Positions 37,901-46,305 of a stretch of DNA of 64,000 bases are shown here, in pieces (the stretch's first letter is position 1; every line of letters begins with the position of its first letter). The notes beneath the pieces were generated by a model. That model did not search any database, had not been told where the DNA came from, and worked only from the letters and a program-made list of their open reading frames with translations. Origin of the DNA: Leishmania martiniquensis. Its lineage: Eukaryota; Euglenozoa; Kinetoplastea; Trypanosomatida; Trypanosomatidae. The stretch lies in the NCBI RefSeq assembly GCF_017916325.1, contig NC_090165.1, forward strand, positions 846,001-910,000, written 5' to 3'. The position numbers and the translations under genes are program-made.

Positions 37901-40303
37901 TGGAGCAGTCCTCTGCTGCTGGCGCCGCTGTCCAGCCTCGGTGCGACACCCTGAGAGGCTTGGCACCACTGCTGCCCGCCTCGCCTCCAAAAAGTCGCGC
38001 AGCATCTGCAGCGGCGCCGGCAGCCGCCCGTGACGAAAGAGGCGCCGCATTTCCTTCACGTCACAAAAGTCAACCGTGGATTCCCACACCGTCCCCGCTG
38101 ACTCCCCCTCCTTCAGACCCAAGGCCATCAAGCACATGCACAGCCGCCGTAGAAGGGCAAGCGAGTCCGGCGACGCTGCACCAAGGTGGCGTCCAACCAG
38201 CTGGTAGGCGTAAACGGGCACCGCTTGACCCGCGGAACGGTACTCCAGCCCCACTGCGTCGACAAAGACAAAGGCCAGCCCTCGGACGGTCTGCAGGAAG
38301 ATGCTTTTAGGGAAGTAGAAGAAGCCCCTATGCCCAGTAGCACTGCCGAACGGGCACTGCAGAATGATGTACACCGTGTTGGCAAGCGTACTCTGCCCAA
38401 CCACCTTTGCAGTCGTGTAGATGCCGTGTGTGTGAGCTGACGTGTCCGCTGCTATGACGCCGTTCGGCAATGACAGCCACGCCACAGCAAATTTGATGGT
38501 CACCAAGATAGATCGTGCCTGCTGCCGCAGCGTCCACAACGCGGCGCGTATGTTGTCAAAGAGATCGCGATGCGGGCCATCCACCACGGCCACGCACTGC
38601 CGCCGATGGGCAAAGGCGTGGTGGAGCCACTTCTTCACCACGGCCTCACTAGTGCTGCTGCTCCACGTGGTCCAATCTGCGATAAGGTCTCGCGGCGGTG
38701 CTTTGGCGTTGGTCTTCCCCTCACAATAATTGAACGGCGCCTCGCTGACAGGGAGACAGCCGACCAAGCGTGCCGCCTCGCACGCGCTGGCCAGATCCAT
38801 GCCGATGGTGCGCACTGATTGTTTCCGCAAATGCCGACCGATCGAGAAGAGCAGATAGGGGTCCATGGAGGTCGCTGCGTCATCCCCCAGCGCACTTGCG
38901 ACTGTCAAGGCACAGTTCAGCTCCCCACCACAGACGTCCTCGACCACCTCGCGCTCGATATCGACAACGCTGAAGTTGACGAGAGGAAGTCGATTCAGCT
39001 CGGTGTGGCCGCCTACCACGCTGGAGAGTGGCGGGTAGCCGCTGGCGTAGCTGCAGATGACGCCGCCGTAGCCATACAAGCCGTAGCGCACCAGGTGGCG
39101 CACGCAGCGCCGCGAGCATGGCTGCAGGTTGGCGTAGAGCCTGAATAGACGACTGAGTCGCGTCAGCGCCACCGGCGTGACGGCGGCGCCGTGCTCTGTG
39201 ATGTCCTTCTGTAGAACGCGAAGTAGCCATGTAGGGCCGTCTTGAGAGCAGACAGCTGGGAAGCCGCACACGGTGCAGCACGGAAGATGAAGTCTGCTGT
39301 CCTCATCTAAAAACGCGTCGATATCGGTGCGCAGACGTTTAGTACACCATCGCTGTTCCTCCTCGGCATTCAGAGGCCCAGGGATTAGCAGAGACGGAGA
39401 TGGCGCAGCAGTGAGCTCTGGCTGCAGGGCCCTCTGCTTCCGGAGTGTTTCGTCTGCCGCTTCCACCTGCAGTCGACTGTGCTCGCGTGTGAGGAAGGCG
39501 CGAAGAAAGACGAGACTCGGAGCATCGTAAGGCCTTTGCCACAGAAGGGCCTTTGTGACGCTGGACACGCAGCGGCACAGGTCCTCTGCTAGGGACTCCG
39601 CACACAGGCCTGCACATACAGCTAGTGCGCCACCGTTTCGATCGAGACACTGCTGCAAAGCACCACACAGCACTCGCAAGCCCGCGACGCTCACAGAGTT
39701 GGTGGCTGGATTCAAGTGCTCCAGCACCAAGCGGGTGACCAGGGTCTCGCATGATGTGGCCGCATTGGACGACACGCCCGCTCCGCACATGACGCACTCG
39801 TCGATTCGGTAGGTCGCTTGCGTGTTGCGGTTGCACTGCTGCTGAATAGCGACGTACTTTGGCGACGACTCATCCATCGAAACCTCCGTGATGTGCGTGT
39901 TACGCACAAGGCTCAGCAGCTCTTTGGCCCCTGCAATCGTCAAGGGAACACCACGAATGTCGATCTTCTCTAGCTGTGGGTGATGCGCGAGTCCCGCACA
40001 GATGATTCTGAGGTCCTCCGCATTTAACGAGCACCTCTCTAGTAGCAGTGCGCGCAGAGGTACGCATTGAAGGGTGCGGATGATGGGGCCGATGCCACTT
40101 CCGCCAAGGTAGCCATTTTCGAACTGAATGATCGCGGAGCCGAGCAGCAGCTGCTTGAGGAAGGTGGACTGAAGAAACACACCTTCACGACGGCACGCGG
40201 ACTCGTAAAACTCAGCCGCCTCCTTAGGCGGAAGGAGAGCACTGCTTGGCAAGGCTTTCGGCGTGACGGGGACATCCATGATGAGTCGATCTGTCTTGTG
40301 CAT
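28931..40303 (-). CDS. Giant multidomain protein: LRR, papain-like, hemopexin, discoidin-like
   Basis: A single uninterrupted frame encodes 3790 residues. In order I see leucine-rich-repeat helices and strands (about 73-135) and a papain-like domain (about 440-680) with a Cys at 464 (ELNCALTVASAL) and a terminal part like the NSWG...GY strands, but Asn-Thr where the catalytic His is expected. Next come hemopexin-like blades (about 1119-1260, VDAAVTHP...FFFSGMEW) and a second hemopexin-like set (about 1830-2030, WDAAFYP). At least six beta modules follow (about 1660-2850), each ending in a W-R-L type motif such as FWRLRF or YWRLQC, resembling F5/8C (discoidin) domains. The last ~900 residues are unassigned, partly beta-rich. 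No signal peptide or membrane span is obvious. A role in scaffolding or adhesion is inference. The start at 40303 follows a pyrimidine tract and AG; the frame extends 33 codons further but only to a GTG. Confidence 0.88.
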   Translation of the reverse strand: MHKTDRLIMDVPVTPKALPSSALLPPKEAAEFYESACRREGVFLQSTFLKQLLLGSAIIQFENGYLGGSGIGPIIRTLQCVPLRALLLERCSLNAEDLRIICAGLAHHPQLEKIDIRGVPLTIAGAKELLSLVRNTHITEVSMDESSPKYVAIQQQCNRNTQATYRIDECVMCGAGVSSNAATSCETLVTRLVLEHLNPATNSVSVAGLRVLCGALQQCLDRNGGALAVCAGLCAESLAEDLCRCVSSVTKALLWQRPYDAPSLVFLRAFLTREHSRLQVEAADETLRKQRALQPELTAAPSPSLLIPGPLNAEEEQRWCTKRLRTDIDAFLDEDSRLHLPCCTVCGFPAVCSQDGPTWLLRVLQKDITEHGAAVTPVALTRLSRLFRLYANLQPCSRRCVRHLVRYGLYGYGGVICSYASGYPPLSSVVGGHTELNRLPLVNFSVVDIEREVVEDVCGGELNCALTVASALGDDAATSMDPYLLFSIGRHLRKQSVRTIGMDLASACEAARLVGCLPVSEAPFNYCEGKTNAKAPPRDLIADWTTWSSSTSEAVVKKWLHHAFAHRRQCVAVVDGPHRDLFDNIRAALWTLRQQARSILVTIKFAVAWLSLPNGVIAADTSAHTHGIYTTAKVVGQSTLANTVYIILQCPFGSATGHRGFFYFPKSIFLQTVRGLAFVFVDAVGLEYRSAGQAVPVYAYQLVGRHLGAASPDSLALLRRLCMCLMALGLKEGESAGTVWESTVDFCDVKEMRRLFRHGRLPAPLQMLRDFLEARRAAVVPSLSGCRTEAGQRRQQQRTAPRTYWERVLFFSRYPSQLLFLLSQLIGTRECAEWFQEALRAASTVLPTANDTGTLWRTTLSSSRRSGEARLSLLPPSPMAQRCWIVTHPVPAPVAAGVDFAAPTLLPNGTPDGAGAPQPPSPPQRKSGRREQTVSVAPKLTSVKSPQPPSAPPSRDKKRKTLKQSSSVGSAHKKMRRPTSVERQASEEGANTADAFFTASSAERRTAFTADQTLALLQHERTKERAQRQAALQAAPPVGLLLSLRACYEPTSTITGPGSDVGRAWLTKGANGFHAHDTADGSQTAAAIQSRLVGRPWLAVPFPDRSSAAPSPSSSSCASDTLLLFLGDTVSAYSQSACRLLCGPVAMRDDPVLADFPFRTGVDAAVTHPTQPHLVFFFSGMEWLLFDVYLAECVDGPYAISRHGQFRRLPAIFHDGLDGVVHIPCTQLLVFFRDYCYVVFDACTRRCVGGVGFLHPPSREPLSPDDRHASVKRASSMPPALEDLIRTLYPTAAEPRNAKLKEAPLGRSSVVGSDADDDAEQAMQGASAIGTPPPPFLLSSELQGLLGTAPMTAFWARSADGDAAAETCYVVSRTGVVLPVRWQPLEEVAAAADSQASGGDGHPERQRRWLLNLREQASLRAETPLQNLPLVFRQFTTAALPSLCALAVETAGTFTQSCTIPAESSPPFRVFCPEKEFLASLFSTLAEVNPRGRNADGGSISVHVPTGMPNSSGSDSDRPFSTSSTTRITSSLRATRLGERVPQALSRLGSALDTDVAVPGSTTWHDEALFYGDAEVLKRPCESGLLGSHSGEPLTSLSPPQPEACVAVAEVKSAHTASFIEYDLGASAPQRVFTAVLLILDTSALPPSVLPLSPLTASIDSSSDGEVYCFRAIARINGPVVTARWGSGPGSVCASAARFWRLRFCSPVPTSLGFVRLFWMEEAASSCLDAHCQVPTMFSPCTPVMLTVPPSPPTLTVGDGAVAAVRPYCSSGRSAARDPLIIEAEELFQASTELISRDNLYPVFIDDPSSRGAGWFATHTVIPKLDSTDESTCLFVCASSILQVGWTDEGAAIAATQAGAKPIGRCTGFCGIPYPFVLGWDAAFYPAPREHPNMVALLRGDWMLLWDLYEQRSRGGVLPWRTSSLLSKLAALPIATVKAVINCWSSVEEGTVIGVFHVASLLGEEEVQYVEFDVETGTVRDAPVPLAACLMDRFGAAPPPRGRTLHTVLCMPRSPSTWYMFWDLDVQRVSTTALVAVNGDDGENGAAAAHPLAESRLFFSVPLYLREWGQPQHHCRVLLHVPRLLADAQSEADDGLLITGIQFDSSGGREGERACWLVQCSENAGGGWKDVATHYQPSGSRVSSETLWAPSEVCALSKSPYWQLSRVASSQDPDAVSSPAASEAAVAQLYLQLRLLTVPRRRCRQLPTRVSGCVAATPAADISSFFTSEPGSATLSLQPSGSATTLAWSNSLEGIVYELMWDYGSAPVALCSVSVEPRCISPLSNECTWTMWCSSTAIGTGTCCAKTTRPIYEGEACDVWTLSWLPDGPYRYWRLQCELRKGESADFSDCALPSLDISSFSAHEYDGPHLTLTNATGGCLRATPLLWPMAGSPSASPYQMQCVPNSVVQLGHIPLGLTLWEMEFFCEGESCTARIAVESTNDVTQWLIAAETTINTAKATASRPQLCSLSWRSCGARVLWRLRVLESSAEVTLHLTRMRLGHCPSDSRISFSLPPPTTSSTTSPSSVAVAAGIAHRDSCSAAVPEAPVAPVSVSMLSLAHPHRVVRVRAVLPDGGACYNVEYLGLDGASWLLAAVLDGGCVDAPSATSLSTRSAVGLASVSWDGTLVSPSTHWRLRPADGLSLDQPQHVKWFEYSSERMVMIDTADIPGMAVSTAGFTEVQLPAALSGSAARIEAADASKALRDPPTPVLHCTVQSPQSAGIEPESTRTTVTWSFISPLTFDQLLLCLQMRVEGPVATAAEETRSTRTDTSMFDDTAAPPAPPPSPKLSKRQPLQRVLVETSVNGQDYVAVSEAVLRLCDSTVSLRWREVPAAAFWRLRFAPGVAPPVMLQEEAPLPVQERLTLTLQLHAARWLVRREGPAILAEIKRPTLEYYSNTVFRSWVCDAFSCEKAFMHSCLRAFEEYQSTQSKLRKAGDISRLGEVAGVVQQLRQRYQTFLQKSAKDAGRYLRMDVADAVLKDDTRMPSAAPPLLPPSVSANMLEWLSKARLSSDLIYLLLASATTASIGGPHLLRLVELLHHPLAFRQALRFTKRSTGWFYPSLEAVGALAEDWNSFPAARVCASFSVLWSLSTPLQRQLDVLLNMAERFTPLSEHVASLLIVVRVAASNWVPSCHFPTVAPFLDAVGFGEEPVTAAFAINDIVFTPPYAMGIPGPRDSEPLLSPYPYMIAAGVNFVQQCPLARCPATVMDVLRYILPPSAFVANARENAAVLTTLVLTVSSLSADSAVGGEEGSAVLRFTVSGAGVNFGLTGLTMESIEFEVLLVSARRVSADGVEPVGLQSYKVNFISHGARFVGDATALAGASGAQLEEGAPTSDIELPLSLIGAMDIGGLPLVSLRGDFGNARFTEVADLPGAVVTHLQFTTISHVQGLATTAVASSAADRGGNSKAPHWVCAPLGGEGQVLFRGVPASYSCACTIDTARGEGDSPVRLGDFHIAVACCSIEELEAISRACSGDERGGSARRILPAKPGVTAYDVGRLRVEVAATLRVSTRRTRENSARVSLKGKAVLSLENTVVPDATLEIDCEAGLISLTARCVRSLVIGAILVEGSVETPISIQLIIPAAVSSSAREGADKGSGLAPSVRLLLCGHARLFGAHHAARITLEVSQSTELLHTVTLVAASARYPGLAAALQDCVVSEVWRFAQMSLNESALRRIIVRDMGSVPIIAAMQAHQIPLVLSVTSIAPEPYDIVAQRLSCRVKGQLYGAAFDVVTSVVAPDDSDDLWSFLGAQCVPSIVEQCEANLWASYANVVGLREGSNGCNLDANATM

Positions 40304-43300
40304 TCGCTCCTTTTTTTTGGAGGGAGTAGAGGGGGGAGAGGAGGGGATCACGTTACTTTTTCTCCCTGAATTCAGCGCCTGCTGTGCAGCCAGCGACGCC
40401 ACGAAGTGGTCCGTTGCTTAACTGCTAGTGCTGCGTGGTCGTTGCTGTTGTTGTCGTCGCTTGTGTCGGTCTGTGAGGAAGAAGCACGCAGAGTGGGCGG
40501 AGCAGAAAGGAAACAGCACAAGCAGAGGAAAGGCGCTTCAGTGCATACAATACGGCCAATCAAACCGCCGCGCAAACGAGCAAAAAAAAAGAGAGACAGC
40601 GACGGCTTTTCCACTGCCGGTGTGCTTCTCCATACGCGTCTGTGTATGTGTCTGTGTTCCAATGGTCAGCACCCACCCCCTCTTCAGTGTCGGAAGGGGG
40701 TAACTAACTGACCGCCGCCGCCACAACGCTAAAAAAATAATATATATATATATATATGAAATAGCGCGCAGGGGAAATCAACGGTGACGAATCGAATACG
40801 AAGAGAAGAAAAAAATGTTCGGAGAACGGTGCGCAGAAACACTGGCGTTTGTGCGAAGGCAGCGTGTCACAGTCTAATGCAAAAAAGGTAGCAAAGAGTA
40901 GCCAGTAAACAAACACACTCACTCAAGAGAGAGAGGACTGAGGTACATAAGAGGATGCCACGACTTCTCCCCCCCCCCCGCATCACAGATACACAGGTAC
41001 ACGTCCTTAAGACACTCGCAGCGACTACAACCTCCTCTGAGGGCTTCAGAAGGGCTAGGACTCTGCCAGTGACAGTGGTGCGCTCGCTTGGAAAAAAGTG
41101 ACGAGAGCGACGCTGCCGGTGTGTGTGTATATGTGCTCGTGCGCCTCGGCTCAAATCGCGAGCACACACAGACGGTATCGCAAAAAAAGGGGGAGGCGTA
41201 ACGCAAAAGGGAGAGACGATATACGCAGCTCCGGGTCAGCAAGTCCAGGACTCAATGTGATGCCGTCCTCCAATGAGGCCTGCATGGGGTAGTGAATGAG
41301 AACGGTGCGATAAGGGCGTGTTTCGCCGCACCAGGTGAGACCGAAGACCAGCCATGGAATATCAGAGAGGAGGGGGAAGCGAGGAGGAGGGGGGTGTGCG
41401 CAAGAGAGGCAGCCATGGCCGAAAGGAAAGAGCGGAAGCCAACTCGCGGCGCAGGTCCTGCAAGATAAAAGGGCGCGTCCGAGGCAAGAGGTCGGCTACT
41501 GGGCGAGGAATCCGTCGAGCCATGGCGCTGCGGACTGCCGCGGCACACGGAGCTGGATCTTTGAATTTCAGCAGCACTAGGTGTAAGATTTGGGTGCACA
41601 TTGGCACCTTTTCTCGCTCATTCCTTACTACACACCACAAATGCAACTGCAGCGGCACCTCCCCATTGTATCGCATGCTGAGCGAGGTGCGGCGGTCCAC
41701 GTGCGTGCTTGCCAAATGATGTTGCGCAACCGTGCTAGTTGCCCCCAACCTGGATGGTGAGACTCTCGCATGACTCTTCACGGGTCCATCCTTGTTTTAG
41801 AGGGCGTGGAGGGTGAGGCGAAGGGGGGGGGAGGGAGGGGGGCATCTGTTCCTTCGAGGGAGCAATCAACATCGCTTCCTCACGTTGCGGGGACTCTCTT
41901 CCCCTTTCGCTTGGCATATTTGGTGTGTTGCCCAAACGTACAGAGGAGCAAAAGAGGTAAAGACACACACAAGCACACACACGCACGCATGTGCGTCGCG
42001 CAACTCCTTTGTTTTCTCGATCGACTGCGTTCTTTGCGTGGTACGCTCGTGACGGTATCGACTTCGGCACCGCTGACCGCCCATGACCCCCCTCCCCTCC
42101 CCTCCCCTCCTCTCCTCTCCCAACTCACATTCAAGAGCTCAGCCAACCCCAGTCTCGCCATATACTGCGGCCTTCCTCGTGCTCGGCGACATGACGCATG
42201 TGCGCAAGTTCTCGCACGCACGCACGCACCTCTTCACCTAGTGCGATCTGAATAGACGCCGAGGAAAATAAGAAAGGCGCACATGAAGCATTCCAAGCGC
42301 TCTTCGCGCGCGTGGGAAAAGGGGGTTGAGTGCGAAGGTGAGAGAGGGCCAACACGCGAGGGCGAAAAGGAAGAGAAGAGGGCAGATGAGCGAGTGCGGC
42401 CGAGGGAGCAAATGAGAGCACAACGACAAAGATAAGAGAGAGACGACCAAAAGGATGAACAGGCGCCCATTGGCACAAGTGAGGGCAGGGGGAGAGGGGG
42501 GGGCGGGGCTAACGAGGAAATGAGCTATTTTTTTCCTGGGCGATTGTGTGTGTGTGTGGGGGGGGGGTCGTGTTGCCGATGGTCTGATCATGTGACGGGC
42601 AGAAGGGAGCAACGCCTATCGATATCTGCACCTCCAATGCGAGTACATAGCTCTGGGAAGGGCGAGAACGGGGGGGAAGAGTAGGAGGCGCCGACTTCCG
42701 CTCCGTTCCCTTCGTGTCTGCAACCCGTACAAAAATACGGCACACGACAACGCATGTTTCGATTCGCGTGAGGCGCTACAGCCATGGTGACCGCAGCAGC
42801 ATGCAACAGAAGCACATCGCCTTCATCTCAGACGCAAGCGCAGCCTCATCTTACGCGTACGCCTACACGGAAAAGCATAGTGAAAGCAGAAAAGCAGAGA
42901 CACACTTGCGAGTAAGCAACGCGGAAACAAGGAGAACGCAGAGCGGGGCGAACACGACAACGAAGATAAGAGGCGCGCCTGCGAACACGCATGCGAAGTC
43001 ACACAAACAATTAGACAGGGCTGGCAAAGAGAGAGAGAGGCAGGGAAGAAAAAGAAAGAGAGCAGAAGACGAGCAGATCAGCGAAGGCAACAAACCCCCT
43101 CATTTTGCGTAGGCGAGGGAGGGAGGAGAGGGAGAACAAAACCGTGTAGACTCAACACGCTTACATTCGCCCCCCCACACACACACCTCCCTGACCCTTT
43201 CGCATCATACGCGTATGAGGGCTGATGCAGCAGGGAACCTGACAGTGAAATGCATAATCGACTGCAGTGGGGTACAGCGACCACATTCGCGCACAGCAAT

Positions 43301-43391
43301 CCGCGAGCCCTTCACCTGTGTCCACATTTTCCGCGCTCGTTTGTTCTGTTCACCTCTTCCGCTGCCCCAATGAGCGCACGCTTTTTCCCCC
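40304..43391. other. Long intergenic spacer (3.1 kb)
   Basis: No credible gene. Contains a pyrimidine tract (complement of 40321-40350) that may serve the giant gene, a (TA)n tract at about 40738-40757, a C-run near 40970-40979, a CCCCT tandem at about 42088-42120 and long plus-strand purine blocks at about 42280-42510 and 42890-43135. The open frames there are products of skewed composition. Confidence 0.5.
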
Positions 43392-44150
43392 TCAGTCCAA
43401 GTCATAATCGCCCTTCTCTGCGCTTCTACTGTGATCTCGCGGCGGCGTGTCAGCTCCCTCTGACGCCATTGCCGTAGAGGAGCTCGTGGTGTTCGTGGAT
43501 GTTATGTGGATAAGGTCGTCCCACGGAAACGGCCACGTGTGCCGCGCCAGGTACGATGTCGCCATGCCCTCCAGAACAGTCACCACCATCGCTGCTAAAG
43601 CCTCTGAGCTTTGCTCAGGAATCATCACGGAAAACGTTGACATGTATGCGCGCAAAAACAGCTGTGCCAGCAGCACACCGAGTATCCGCTTGGTGCGGCA
43701 CCGCACTGGTCCGACAAGGCGCCGGCGTGCGATCAGCTTGCCCAGTGTCATGAGCACCGAAGGCGCCTGCCAGGTAAAGAAGTCAAAGTTCCATTCGTCG
43801 TCTGTGCCGGCGAAGGCGTAAAGGGCGTAGCTGGCATATGTGCCAGGGTTGAAGCGATCGAGCAGCGCCAACACATCCGACCAGCGCGTGAACATGTAGT
43901 CCAGCAGAAATCGCGGTGTTGTAGAGGCGGCTAAATAGCGGACGGGCATGATGAGCACCGACACGCCCACCTCGGCGCCCATGGAGAGGACATAGCGCAT
44001 GGCCTCCCGCTCCGAAACGCTCATGGCGCCCTGGTCGCCAAACACCTTCTCCGCGACAAAGCCCTGGGTGCCGTAGTACACGGTAGAGTGAAGACAAAGT
44101 CGAAGAAGCGCGCCGTAGGTAAGCCGCACGGTTTCAAAATTAGAGTTCAT
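43392..44150 (-). CDS. Hypothetical protein, possible membrane helices
   Basis: The protein has 252 residues from ATG 44150 (MNSNFETVRL). Several hydrophobic stretches are present: one around YGALLRLCLHSTVYY, one in LSMGAEVGVSVLIMPVRYL, one in LGVLLAQLFLRAYM and one in LAAMVVTVLEGMA. They are moderate in hydrophobicity and could be amphipathic or membrane helices. The tail (about 215-252) is Ser/Thr-rich then charged, ending GDYDLD. I do not recognise a family; a mitochondrial or organelle membrane protein is one possibility. The frame extends upstream to 44285, but that part is pyrimidine-coded low complexity, so the internal ATG is preferred. Confidence 0.75.
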   Translation of the reverse strand: MNSNFETVRLTYGALLRLCLHSTVYYGTQGFVAEKVFGDQGAMSVSEREAMRYVLSMGAEVGVSVLIMPVRYLAASTTPRFLLDYMFTRWSDVLALLDRFNPGTYASYALYAFAGTDDEWNFDFFTWQAPSVLMTLGKLIARRRLVGPVRCRTKRILGVLLAQLFLRAYMSTFSVMIPEQSSEALAAMVVTVLEGMATSYLARHTWPFPWDDLIHITSTNTTSSSTAMASEGADTPPRDHSRSAEKGDYDLD

Positions 44151-45024
44151 TTTTGGCAAATAATGCGTGCTGGAGGTTCCTGCCTCCGCTTGGCGGAAGC
44201 CGCCCATTATCAGGGAAGGACCCGGCTGCATGCTGGGAGAGGGAAGAGGAAGTGTGTGTGTGTGGTAGTGGGGGGGGGCTTGCAACGTCCCTGTTGAGAG
44301 TCGTCACTCGTAATGTATGCTGATGGGTGGGGGGGACGAGGAGGATGGGAGAGGCGAAAAGAACGCCAGTGCCTGGCGAGCTGGAGTGCGCGCGTCGTTG
44401 TATGGGTGGCGAGCAGAAGGGCCTCAAGGTCCGTATCAAGGATTGGATTTCTGCTTTCTACTACTACCCGGGCAGCCGCTGCAGAAAGGCAAAGAGAGGT
44501 AAAGGAGGGAGAGAGGCGCGGGGGGTTGGACAGTGAGTGAGAGAGAGAGTGGAGACGAAAGCACGCGCTGAGGTGCGCCTTCTTTCAGTGGCGCAAGACG
44601 AGAGACGACCTGTTTCTATGCAGGCGAGGTTTCTGTGACACCAGCGACTAAAATATGGCGTGCCACACTGCTTTCTTCGCATTTGTGGTGGAGAGGGACG
44701 GTGGAGGAGGCGGCTTCGCCCCGTTGGTGCTGCCGCCCAGGATGGTCCCACCCCTCCTGCGCGGCACCGAGGAAGAGACGAGGTCGTAGATGTCCATGTG
44801 TATGTGTGTAGGTCGAAATTCCCACATGGCTGTGAAGAGCTCCCGCCCGAACGGTAAAAGGGAAGAGTGTGTGCCGTGTTGTTTCCTTCCATCGGTTAAA
44901 GCGTCTTGCGGATGGGGTGGTTAGCGGTGGCTGTCGTGTTGGCCAGTCCCTCCAACGTTTCGGTGGACGGAGCCGCAAGAAACTCATAGGGCGCACTGGG
45001 TAATTGTGTAGAGTACCCGCTTGC
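44151..45024. other. Intergenic spacer
   Basis: No gene supported. G-run near 44269-44277 and a TG tract near 44250-44262. The short plus-strand frames have no domain. Confidence 0.5.
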
Positions 45025-46305
45025 CTACGAAGTTGCTGCCAGGGGCATCACCAGTTCACGGGGAAGGTGCAGGGACGGCGAGACCACCAAAAACGGCTTG
45101 GGTAGCTCCCCACCACATGGGGCGAGGAAGCTGACAAAGTGCTTACCGACCTCTAGAAGAGCGACAAGACCCGCGATGTTGGCCTCTGCGGCAGATGCAG
45201 CCGTGTCGGCCCAGACGACAGCCGCGAGACAGAGGTCCGGCACCTCTCTCCAGCTCAGGGGCTCAAACGTTTCCGCGTGAAGGAGCACCAAATCCGTCAT
45301 TCGGGCCACGCCACGCACCGGCATCAGAGAGGTGCGCGCAGTACCAAAAAAGTAACGTTCCAACTGAGCGCGCCGGCGCTGCTCCGCAGCGGCAGCGCTG
45401 GGTGACACCAGGCCTGCCAACTTCGGCACACGCACGAAGTGTACGGTGCGACCCAAGACAGCGTTGCACAGAAACGTTTCCAACTCTCTGTCTGCACCGG
45501 TTATGACGACGTGCGTCACCGCGAAAACGGAGAGGATGTCGCTCAGCACGTCGTGCTCAAGACTGGTTGACGGGGACAAGGCGTGGATCAGAAAGCCACC
45601 CGCCTCGAACTGGGGCTTGGCGAAACCGAGCGACGTGGCCGCTTGCGCCGCACACACGCACAGATCCAAATAGCGCTTTCGCGTCGCACTCGTCACAGAG
45701 GCCGTGCCGTGGAAGAATGAGAGCGGCATCATCGCATCAAAGTCCTCTGCCGCGGTCACCGGCTCTTCCACAAAGACTGTCGACACCGTCCCTGGACAAC
45801 CCACCATGGGCATCGTCACGTCCACATCCACATAGCAAACGCCGTACGGGCTACCGTGGCGAACCGCGAGGTTGAGCAGCGATCGAGACACCACCTCCCG
45901 CTCCCACTGGTTCGCGCCCACAACAAGCGCTCGAGGACCTTGCCATATATCCTTCGATTCCTCGGAGCTGGACAGGCCTTTTTTGCTGCGTTCGTCAATG
46001 GCCAGCATCGCGTCCACACGCGCCGTGTCCAGCAGCGCATGAATCTCATCGAGGGCACCGCTCACCGGGGTCTGCACGGCCGTCGCGGCCCCTTCGATTT
46101 GCACAACGGCGTCCCCGAGGGCCTCCAGCACGATGCAAGCCTCCGGTGGAAAGAAGTAGCGCAGGTTTCGAGTTAGGGCGCTGCGAAACAGCTCCACTTT
46201 CCCACTGAGAAGCACAATGGCACCGCCTTGCTGCTCCGCAGTCCACTGTATCGTGACAGCCTCCTGACTGAGATGAAGCGACGTTTGCGTCTTGGGCGGC
46301 TGCAT
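45025..46305 (-). CDS. CLP1: Clp1-like RNA 3'-processing protein, P-loop lost
   Basis: The protein has 426 residues, the normal Clp1 size and layout. The N-terminal beta domain contains VLLSGKVELFRSALTRNLRY (31-50), typical of Clp1. The central domain follows GPRALVVGANQWEREVVSRS (123-142), then YVDVD (158-162), PGTVSTVFVEEP (171-182) and PLSFFHG (194-200), each aligning with Clp1 landmarks. In active polynucleotide kinases the P-loop is GPTDVGKST; here the equivalent G130-V138 lacks the lysine and Ser/Thr, so ATP binding and 5'-OH kinase activity are unlikely. Clp1 is a subunit of cleavage factor II and of tRNA-splicing endonuclease complexes. A structural role in mRNA 3'-end formation, coupled to trans-splicing in trypanosomatids, is inferred. 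The ATG at 46305 gives the family's normal N-terminus. Confidence 0.85.
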   Translation of the reverse strand: MQPPKTQTSLHLSQEAVTIQWTAEQQGGAIVLLSGKVELFRSALTRNLRYFFPPEACIVLEALGDAVVQIEGAATAVQTPVSGALDEIHALLDTARVDAMLAIDERSKKGLSSSEESKDIWQGPRALVVGANQWEREVVSRSLLNLAVRHGSPYGVCYVDVDVTMPMVGCPGTVSTVFVEEPVTAAEDFDAMMPLSFFHGTASVTSATRKRYLDLCVCAAQAATSLGFAKPQFEAGGFLIHALSPSTSLEHDVLSDILSVFAVTHVVITGADRELETFLCNAVLGRTVHFVRVPKLAGLVSPSAAAAEQRRRAQLERYFFGTARTSLMPVRGVARMTDLVLLHAETFEPLSWREVPDLCLAAVVWADTAASAAEANIAGLVALLEVGKHFVSFLAPCGGELPKPFLVVSPSLHLPRELVMPLAATS

